From Halodesulfurarchaeum formicicum (lineage in GTDB: Archaea > Halobacteriota > Halobacteria > Halobacteriales > Halobacteriaceae), in NCBI RefSeq assembly GCF_001886955.1, contig NZ_CP016804.1:62001-126000 (forward strand): a DNA stretch of 64,000 nt, read 5' to 3'. The number at the start of each line of letters is the position of its first letter. The stretch's first letter is position 1. This document shows positions 58,099-64,000 of the stretch, piece by piece. Made by a program: the position numbers and the translations under genes. The notes below the pieces were generated by a model, which worked only from the letters and a program-made list of their open reading frames with translations, had not been told where the DNA came from and did no database searches.

Positions 58099-59886
58099 AT
58101 GGACAGCGTCCCCGAGCGAGCGGCGATCCCGACCGAGTACACCTGGGATCTGGAAGCGATCTACGAGTCGACTGCGGACTGGGAGGCCGCGTTCGAAGCC
58201 GTCTCGGAGCGGATCGACGAGATCCGGGCCTACGAGGGTCGGCTGGGCGAGGACGGCGAGACGTTGCTCGCGGCGCTGCAGACCCGTGACGAACTCGCCC
58301 GCGAACTCGATCAGGTCGCGGCCTACGCCCGGATGCGCTCCGACGAGGACACCCGCGATCAGGCGGCCCAGGGGCGGGCGACCCGGGCCCGGACCCTCGC
58401 CGCGGAATTCAACAGTGCGAACTCCTTCATCGGGCCGGAAATTCAGCAACTGCCCGAATCGCGGGTGACCGAACTGCTCGACTCCACCCCGGAACTAGCA
58501 ACCTACGAGCACTACCTCGATGACGTCCTCCGGCTCAAACCCCACACCCGCTCGGCCGAAGTCGAGGGGGTCCTCTCCGAACTCGGGGAGGTTCTCTCCG
58601 CTCCCTCGGAGGTGTTCGGGAAGCTCACGAACGCCGATCTGACCTTCCCGACCGTCGAGGGAAAAGAGGGAGAGGTCGAGATCACCCAGTCGAATTTCAC
58701 CTCCCTGTTGCAGCGTCCCGACCGAGAATTCCGAGAGCGCGTCCACGAGGCCTTCTACGGGGAACTCGCCACGGTTCGGAACACGCTGGGGACGTCGCTG
58801 AACCATCAGGTCCGCAAACACGTCAAGACCGCGGACATCCGCGATTACGAGTCGGCTCGCGAGGCAGCGCTCGACGGCTCGAACGTCCCCGTGTCGGTTT
58901 ATGACGCGCTCGTCGAGACTGTCGAGGGGAACCTGGAGACGCTGCACCGCCACCTGGACCTGAAGGCCACGGCGCTGGGTGTCGACGAACTCGAAATGTA
59001 CGACGTGTACGCGCCCGCCGCGCCCGGGGAGAGCCCGGAGATTTCCTACGAGGCGGCCACCGAGATGGTGATCGAGGCGCTGTCCCCGCTGGGCGAGGCC
59101 TACCAGGACCGGGTCGAAGCGGGCATCGAGTCCCGGTGGATCGACGTCCACGAGAACCGGGGCAAGCGTTCGGGCGCCTACTCGGGTGGGACCTACGACA
59201 CCCACCCCTACATCCTCATGAACTGGCAGGACGACGTCACCTCGCTGTATACCTTGGCCCACGAACTCGGCCATTCGATGCACTCCGAACTGGCCAGCGA
59301 GGCCCAGCCCTACGTCGATGCCGACTACGAGATCTTCGTCGCCGAGGTGGCCTCGACGGTCAACGAGACGCTGTTGACCCATCACCTCCTGGAGACAGTC
59401 GAGGACGAACACTTCCGCGCGCACGTCCTGGATCAGTTCCTGGAGCGGTTCCGCTCGACCCTGTACCGCCAAACTCTCTTTGCCGCCTTCGAGGCCGAGA
59501 TCCACGAGCGCTCGGCCGCGGGCGAACCCCTGACGCCCGACCGACTCGACGAACTGTACGGTGAGCGCAAGGCGCGGTACTACGCCCCGGCCCACCTCGA
59601 CGAGCACATCCGGACGGAGTGGATGCGTATTCCCCACTTCTACTACAACTTCTATGTCTACCAGTACGCGACGGGGCTGAGTGCGGCCGTCGCTATCGTC
59701 GACCGCATCGAATCCGATTCGGCCGCCGCGACGGACTACCTCGATGCCCTCCGACTGGGCGGCAGCGAGTACCCTCTCGATGTGCTCCAGACGGCGGGGG
59801 TCGACATGGCCGACTCCGAACCCATCGAGACGGCGATCGGGGAGTACGAACGGCGTATCGAGGAGATGGCCGACCTGCTCGCCTGA
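58099..59886 (+). CDS. pepF: oligoendopeptidase F (M3B)
   Basis: A 595-residue zinc peptidase. The zinc motif HELGH is at H388-H392, with the third ligand Glu in EIFVAEVASTVNETL some 24 residues on. The N-terminal helical part and the C-terminal SAVFAVAIV-like closing region (YNFYVYQYATGLSAAVAIVDRI) match the family. It degrades peptides in the cytosol. It follows truA by 24 bases and abuts the opposing GNAT gene. Confidence 0.96.
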   Translation: MDSVPERAAIPTEYTWDLEAIYESTADWEAAFEAVSERIDEIRAYEGRLGEDGETLLAALQTRDELARELDQVAAYARMRSDEDTRDQAAQGRATRARTLAAEFNSANSFIGPEIQQLPESRVTELLDSTPELATYEHYLDDVLRLKPHTRSAEVEGVLSELGEVLSAPSEVFGKLTNADLTFPTVEGKEGEVEITQSNFTSLLQRPDREFRERVHEAFYGELATVRNTLGTSLNHQVRKHVKTADIRDYESAREAALDGSNVPVSVYDALVETVEGNLETLHRHLDLKATALGVDELEMYDVYAPAAPGESPEISYEAATEMVIEALSPLGEAYQDRVEAGIESRWIDVHENRGKRSGAYSGGTYDTHPYILMNWQDDVTSLYTLAHELGHSMHSELASEAQPYVDADYEIFVAEVASTVNETLLTHHLLETVEDEHFRAHVLDQFLERFRSTLYRQTLFAAFEAEIHERSAAGEPLTPDRLDELYGERKARYYAPAHLDEHIRTEWMRIPHFYYNFYVYQYATGLSAAVAIVDRIESDSAAATDYLDALRLGGSEYPLDVLQTAGVDMADSEPIETAIGEYERRIEEMADLLA

Positions 59887-60354
59887 TCAGCGTCGCTTTT
59901 CCATCGGCTGGAATTTGCTTTCGGATCCGGCGACCTCCGCTTGGCTGTATCCCTGGGCTTCGAAGAACGGTACCGTGTCCGCAGGCGTCAGGAGTCCGAG
60001 CGCCTCCAGGCCGGACTCGACGGCCCGGGTCTCGATGGCCTCGACGAGGAGCGTCCCGATCCCGGATCGGGCGGCGTGTGGATGGACGAAGACACCGCCC
60101 AGTTGGCCGTCCACGGGTGGCTCGAACCGTTGGGCGGCCCCGGCTTCGAGCCAGCCAAAGCCCGCGATCGATCCGTGGTCTTCGACGACGAAGACGGCCG
60201 TGTCCGGACTCGCCAGTGCCGCTCGAACTGGCTCGTCCGCCTCGATCCAGGCCTGCTCGGCCGCACTCTCCGTCAGGCCGCTGATCGCGGCCCGGCGAAC
60301 GGCGAGTAACTGGTCCCGATCGTGCTCCTGGGCCCGGCGGATCGATCGGGTCAC
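59887..60354 (-). CDS. GNAT-family N-acetyltransferase
   Basis: A 155-residue acetyltransferase with the acetyl-CoA-binding pattern: LGGVFVHPHAARSGIGTLLVEAI (R/Q-x-x-G-x-G/A loop as ARSGIGT) and VPFFEAQGYSQAEV. Substrate cannot be assigned; nothing ties it to heme synthesis except co-transcription. Its GTG start overlaps the stop of the PPOX-like gene (GTGA), so it is translationally coupled to it. Confidence 0.88.
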   Translation of the reverse strand: MTRSIRRAQEHDRDQLLAVRRAAISGLTESAAEQAWIEADEPVRAALASPDTAVFVVEDHGSIAGFGWLEAGAAQRFEPPVDGQLGGVFVHPHAARSGIGTLLVEAIETRAVESGLEALGLLTPADTVPFFEAQGYSQAEVAGSESKFQPMEKRR

Positions 60355-61649
60355 GGTTCGGCCAGTCGCTCGGCCGTCCGTTTCGCGTCGGCGATCCGGC
60401 CGATGATCCCCGCTCGTTCGGTGTAGTTGGTGACAAAGTCGATCCCGGTTGGTGGATCGAGCCGGTCCAGTGCGGTCCAGGACTGGTCGTAGGCGGGCAT
60501 GCCGGGCTCCCAGCGGTTCACGGAGAGGACGTCGGCCGGTTCGCCGTGCAGGTCCTCGAACTCCCGGGCCGCGATCGCCCCGATCTCCTCGTCCGAGCGG
60601 TCGAGCAGCTGTCGCCGCTCGCTCCCGCCCAGGTAGGCGGTGTAGACGCCGTCCCGGTCGAGCATGCTGGCGTTCCAGGTCATTCCGAGGGTGGTATACC
60701 CCGCCTCGGGGAGGATCTGACAGCCGTGACCGGTCAACTCGGCTGCGGAGTGCAGGTGGGCCATCACGATCGGGTTGTAGTTGAACTCGCGGAGGGTCCC
60801 GGCGAGGGTCTCTTCCAGCGGTTCGAGGATGTCCGCTGCGACCGGGGCCGGTGTGGTGAGCGCGACCGCGTCCACGGCGGTGGGGCCGTCTGGCGTGTGG
60901 ATCTCGTACCCGTCGCCGGCGGACTCGATCGCCTCGACCGGGGTGTCGAAGTGAATCCGGTCGGCATAGCGGTTCGCCATGGCCACCGGCAACCGTGCCA
61001 GGCCGTCCTCGAAGGTCACGATCGGGGGCGGGTCCCGTCCCTGCAACACGTAGCGGATGACGGCTGCGAGGATCGAGCCCTCGATGCCATGGCGCTTTAG
61101 GGCCTTGCCGAGTGAGTACTCGACCAGCATCTCGTCCGCCGAGGAGCCATAGAGGCCGGTGTAGAGCGGTTCGAACACGCGGTGGGCGGCCTCGTGACCG
61201 AACTTCCGGGTGAGGAAGGCCTCGACGGACTCACCGGGCTGTGGGCCCCTGGTCAGGGGTTCGGCCAGGACCCGGAGTTTGCCGCGCCAGGAGAGCAGAT
61301 CGGTGGTGACCGCGGCCCGAACCGAGAGCGGGGCCTCCCTGAACGCGCCGTCGTGGTAGATATAGAGTGGCTGGTCGGTGTGCCCCTCGCGAAGTTCGTC
61401 CGTGAGGCCCAGCTCGGAGACGAGGGCTTTGACCGGGCCCGCGAGCCGGAGTCGCTGGGGACCGAGTTCGAGCACCCGGCCGTCGACGGTCCGGGATTGA
61501 ATCATGCCGCCTGGACGGTCCGTCGCCTCGAAGGTCACCGTCTCGATGCCCTGTTGCTGGAGGTAATGTGTCAGTGCGAGCCCGGAGATGCCGGCCCCGA
61601 CGACGCCGACAGTCACGGGCGATCCGCCTCCATTGTGGTGTGAGCCCAC
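60351..61649 (-). CDS. protoporphyrinogen oxidase-like FAD flavoprotein
   Basis: A 432-residue FAD oxidase of the HemY/PPOX/amine-oxidase fold. The dinucleotide motif is VGVVGAGISGLALTHYLQQQG and the FAD-binding follow-up is RPGGMIQSRTVDGRVLELGPQRL; the GDGYEIHTPDG region and the C-terminal GTYERAGIIGRIADAK-like end fit. Archaea make heme through siroheme (Ahb enzymes), which needs no classical PPOX, so the role is unclear; a coproporphyrin-type or non-heme flavin reaction is possible. It lies 3 bases after the radical SAM gene and overlaps the GNAT gene. Confidence 0.8.
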   Translation of the reverse strand: MGSHHNGGGSPVTVGVVGAGISGLALTHYLQQQGIETVTFEATDRPGGMIQSRTVDGRVLELGPQRLRLAGPVKALVSELGLTDELREGHTDQPLYIYHDGAFREAPLSVRAAVTTDLLSWRGKLRVLAEPLTRGPQPGESVEAFLTRKFGHEAAHRVFEPLYTGLYGSSADEMLVEYSLGKALKRHGIEGSILAAVIRYVLQGRDPPPIVTFEDGLARLPVAMANRYADRIHFDTPVEAIESAGDGYEIHTPDGPTAVDAVALTTPAPVAADILEPLEETLAGTLREFNYNPIVMAHLHSAAELTGHGCQILPEAGYTTLGMTWNASMLDRDGVYTAYLGGSERRQLLDRSDEEIGAIAAREFEDLHGEPADVLSVNRWEPGMPAYDQSWTALDRLDPPTGIDFVTNYTERAGIIGRIADAKRTAERLAEP

Positions 61650-61652
61650 ATC

Positions 61653-62750
61653 TCAGGCTTCGGGTGGGTCTTCGGAGATCAGTTCCTCGACGTAGGGACA
61701 GAGTGGATCACTCGCCATCGGATTCCCCGTGACGGCGTAGGCCCGTGAGCGGCTGCCGCCACAGAGCTCGCGGTGCTCGCAGGTGCGACAGGTGCCGGTG
61801 AGCTGGGAATCGTCCCGGAGCATCTCGAAGAGGTCCGCGTCCCGATAGATGTCCACGAGGGAGGTCTCGGTTACGTTGCCCCCGGTGAGTGGCAAGAAGC
61901 CGGAGGGGAACACGTCGCCCTCGTGGCTGACGAAGACAAAGCCCTTCCCGGCCCGCGTCGAGCCGACCCGGACGTCGTTGCCCGTCGCGGCCTGTTCGAC
62001 TTCCTTTGCCACCACGCGGTAGTGGGGCGCTTCGACGGTGATGGTTCGGAACGGGGCCGATTTTTGGCGCTCGTAGAGGAACTCCATCACGTCACGGGTC
62101 GCCTCGGGTTCGAGCTGGTCGAGTTCGGTGCCCCGACCGATGGGGACCAGGAAGAACACCTCCCACATCGCCGCCCCCAGCTCTTCGACCAGATCCGCGA
62201 TTTCGGGGAGTTCGTCGGCGGTGTTCGCGGTGACGGTCGTGTTGATCTGAATGCCCAGGCCGGCTTCTTTTGCCATCTCGGCCCGGTCCATGATCAGCTC
62301 GAAGGACCCCTCCTCGCCGCGGAAGGTGTCGTGGCTCTCCGGGGTGGCTCCATCGAGGGAGAGCGCGATGCGTTTGACCCCCAGGTCCGCGAAGGTCTCT
62401 AGCACGTCGCGGTCCAGAAGCGAGGTCGGGGCCGGGGTCACCGCCGTGGGGAGTCCCTGGTCGGTGGCATGCTCGATGAGTTCGTAGAGATCCGGGCGCT
62501 TGAGCGGGTCGCCACCGGAGATGACAAAGACCGGGGGCGGGTGCCCGAAGTCCGCGATCTGGTCGATCAGGGCCTTCCCCTCGGCGGTCGAGAGCTCGTT
62601 CGGGTCGCGATCGGGCTGGGCGTCCGCTCGGCAGTGATCACACTCCAGATCACAGGCCTGTGTTACCTCCCAGGTCGCGATGAGCGGGGTTTGCGCGTAG
62701 TTCCGCCCACCGCCGCCACCGGGGTGGCCACCCGGATGTCCGTGTGCCAT
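61653..62750 (-). CDS. radical SAM/SPASM protein, candidate heme-pathway (AhbC/AhbD-related) enzyme
   Basis: A 365-residue radical SAM protein. The cluster motif is CDLECDHC (C33, C37, C40), SAM motifs VISGGDPLKRPDL and ALSLDGATPESHD follow, and a C-terminal SPASM region has CRTCEHRELCGGSRSRAYA ... DPLCPYVEEL for extra Fe-S clusters. The His/Gly-rich start (MAHGHPGGHPGG) is notable. Siroheme-to-heme enzymes AhbC and AhbD are of this kind, and the neighbours hemA and the PPOX-like gene support a tetrapyrrole role; a different TIGR04053-type activity cannot be excluded. The start ATG 62750 is backed by a TTTTATCC box 27 bases upstream. Confidence 0.8.
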   Translation of the reverse strand: MAHGHPGGHPGGGGGRNYAQTPLIATWEVTQACDLECDHCRADAQPDRDPNELSTAEGKALIDQIADFGHPPPVFVISGGDPLKRPDLYELIEHATDQGLPTAVTPAPTSLLDRDVLETFADLGVKRIALSLDGATPESHDTFRGEEGSFELIMDRAEMAKEAGLGIQINTTVTANTADELPEIADLVEELGAAMWEVFFLVPIGRGTELDQLEPEATRDVMEFLYERQKSAPFRTITVEAPHYRVVAKEVEQAATGNDVRVGSTRAGKGFVFVSHEGDVFPSGFLPLTGGNVTETSLVDIYRDADLFEMLRDDSQLTGTCRTCEHRELCGGSRSRAYAVTGNPMASDPLCPYVEELISEDPPEA

Positions 62751-62772
62751 TGGCGGGGGTAGGGGAGCAACG

Positions 62773-62817
62773 GATAAAAGCCCAGTTCTCCGCGGACCAA
62801 GAGCCGCGAATTTATAT
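62773..62817. promoter_or_regulatory. divergent promoters of the radical SAM gene and hemA
   Basis: CTTTTATC on the minus strand (62773-62780) is 27 bases upstream of ATG 62750. TTTATAT on the plus strand (62811-62817) would start hemA transcription near 62841, about 14 bases before its ATG. The shared 104-base gap suggests common control. Confidence 0.6.
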
Positions 62818-62854
62818 CGCCCCGCCCGACTAGGACTACACAGAATCAGTGACG

Positions 62855-64000
62855 ATGAACGATCTTCACGCCCTGATCGTCTCGCACAAACGGGCTTCCG
62901 TCGACCAGATCCGGCGGTTGACGGAACGAGACGTGGGGCAACTCCGCTATCGGCTGGCAAACGCCGGGGCGGAGGAAGTCTACGTGTTGCATACCTGCAA
63001 CCGGGCCGAGTACTACGTCACGGGATCCAGCACGGCCCGCGAGGCGGTCGTCGAGGACATCGAGTTGCCCGCCGACACTATCCAGCGGCTCTCGGGCCCG
63101 GCGGCCGCCCGGCACCTCCTGCGGGTCGCGGCTGGCCTGGAGAGCATGGTCGTCGGCGAGGACGAGATCCTCGGCCAGGTTTCCCGGGCCCAGGAGGAGG
63201 GGCTCTCCCAGTTGAACGGCACGCTCGGCCCCATCGTCGAGAAGGCGATCCGGGTAGGTAAACGGGTCCGCTCGGAGACCCGGATCAACGAGGGCAACCC
63301 CTCGATGGGGACCGCGGCCGCGGAACTCGCCAGCCGCCAGCTCGGCGATCTCTCCGACGTGCGGGCGATCGTGATCGGGGCCGGCGAGATGGGCAAACTC
63401 GTCGCCAAACCGCTTGCGGACCGCGGGGCCGAACTGTTGATCACGAATCGGACCTACGACTCCGCGAAGGAACTCGCCCAGCGGGTGGCTGGCACGCCCA
63501 TCTGTTTCGAGGCGATTCACGGCAGTCTCTCGGAGGTCGACCTCGTGGTGACCGCGACCGACGCCCCCCACCCGATCCTCGATGCGGCGACCTTCGACGA
63601 GACGAACGTGACCGTGCTGGACCTGGCGAATCCCCCCGACGTTGCCGACCCGGCCCGGGATCTGGACTCGGTGACGCTCTTTGACATCGACGACATCGGT
63701 TCGATCGTCGACAGCGCGATGGCGACCCGGACCGAGGCGGCCACCGAGGCCGAGCGGATCGTCGACACCGAGATGGAGGCCCTCGAACGCGACCTGAAGA
63801 AACGCGAGGCCGACGAGATGCTCTCGACGATCTACGATCGGGCCGAGGAGTTGCGGCAGGCGGAGGTCAATCGGGCACAGAATCGACTGAACCAGAACGG
63901 CGGGCTCACGGAGCGAGAACGGGAGATCCTGGACGACCTGGGCTCGGCGCTGGTCAACAAGCTGCTCTCGACGCCGACCCGGTCGATCAAGCAGGCGGCG
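62855..64000 (+). CDS. hemA: glutamyl-tRNA reductase HemA, C-terminus cut by window edge
   Basis: The first 382 codons are visible with no stop. The enzyme reduces Glu-tRNA to glutamate-1-semialdehyde, the first step of the C5 pathway; HemL, at the left end of the window, takes the next step. Marks are the catalytic Cys in LHTCNRAEYY (C48), AAGLESMVVGEDEILGQV (about 92-109), the NADPH-binding IVIGAGEMGKLVAKPL, and the C-terminal dimerisation helices. ATG 62855 is chosen; GTG 62849 is in frame. The usual haloarchaeal length is about 440 residues, so some 60 are missing. Confidence 0.96.
   Translation, partial: MNDLHALIVSHKRASVDQIRRLTERDVGQLRYRLANAGAEEVYVLHTCNRAEYYVTGSSTAREAVVEDIELPADTIQRLSGPAAARHLLRVAAGLESMVVGEDEILGQVSRAQEEGLSQLNGTLGPIVEKAIRVGKRVRSETRINEGNPSMGTAAAELASRQLGDLSDVRAIVIGAGEMGKLVAKPLADRGAELLITNRTYDSAKELAQRVAGTPICFEAIHGSLSEVDLVVTATDAPHPILDAATFDETNVTVLDLANPPDVADPARDLDSVTLFDIDDIGSIVDSAMATRTEAATEAERIVDTEMEALERDLKKREADEMLSTIYDRAEELRQAEVNRAQNRLNQNGGLTEREREILDDLGSALVNKLLSTPTRSIKQAA

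Overview
The window is about 64 kb of a GC-rich genome from a salt-loving archaeon of the class Halobacteria. The evidence is acidic proteins, many start codons lying about 27 bases downstream of a TATA box with no leader, and several lineage markers: an intein-bearing MCM helicase, TFB, the RPA3 operon, Tfx, PDCD5, a halobacterial 2Fe-2S ferredoxin and archaeal pilin and PibD. The genus cannot be fixed from the sequence alone. Coding density is very high, and almost every convergent gene pair ends within four bases of its partner.

1-8.3 kb: a DHH/RecJ-like phosphoesterase cut by the left edge, then the tetrapyrrole genes hemD, hemC, hemL and hemB on the minus strand, an orphan lipoprotein with lower GC, and a large membrane-bound HdrD/GlpC-like Fe-S oxidoreductase. 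8.5-21.8 kb: mixed housekeeping genes. These include a solo Cas4-like protein that seems to have lost its active site, threonylcarbamoyladenylate synthase, a Cys-less redoxin paired with a glutaredoxin, a CNNM/CorC transporter, a PiT phosphate transporter, upp, hisB-ACT regulator, hisA, ferredoxin, prepilin peptidase and hisI. 21.8-26 kb: mcm with three mini-inteins, the first of which carries two helix-turn-helix modules in place of a homing endonuclease.

26-31 kb: a block of haloarchaea-type unknown genes around two MinD/CpaE-like ATPases with altered P-loops and a TFB. 31-37.4 kb: HIT protein, ileS, prs, glmM and a DtxR-family metal regulator. 37.4-40.5 kb: an accessory island with small membrane proteins, a type IV pilin, an AT-rich spacer, vapBC and a dense array of hairpins built partly from the 3' end of the adjacent tRNA-Pro. 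40.6-47.5 kb: a Ski2-like helicase, cupin, site-2 protease with CBS domains, a PAS/GAF histidine kinase, then a second hairpin array built from the 3' end of tRNA-His.

47.6-51.4 kb: a conserved unknown, an RHH protein, the rpa3-rpap3 operon, Tfx and a TRAM protein. 51.5-55.5 kb: an iron(III) ABC transporter whose divergent promoter region carries three TTTAGG-N4-CCTAAA operators of DtxR/IdeR type. The DtxR regulator at 37 kb is one candidate to read them. 55.5-64 kb: PDCD5, hisS, truA, pepF, a GNAT, then a second tetrapyrrole group (PPOX-like oxidase, radical SAM/SPASM protein and hemA, cut by the right edge).

The strongest candidates for something undescribed are the two tRNA-3'-end hairpin arrays, which share a common module although they sit at unrelated tRNA genes, and the consistent 0-4 base spacing or 4-base overlap of convergent stop codons.
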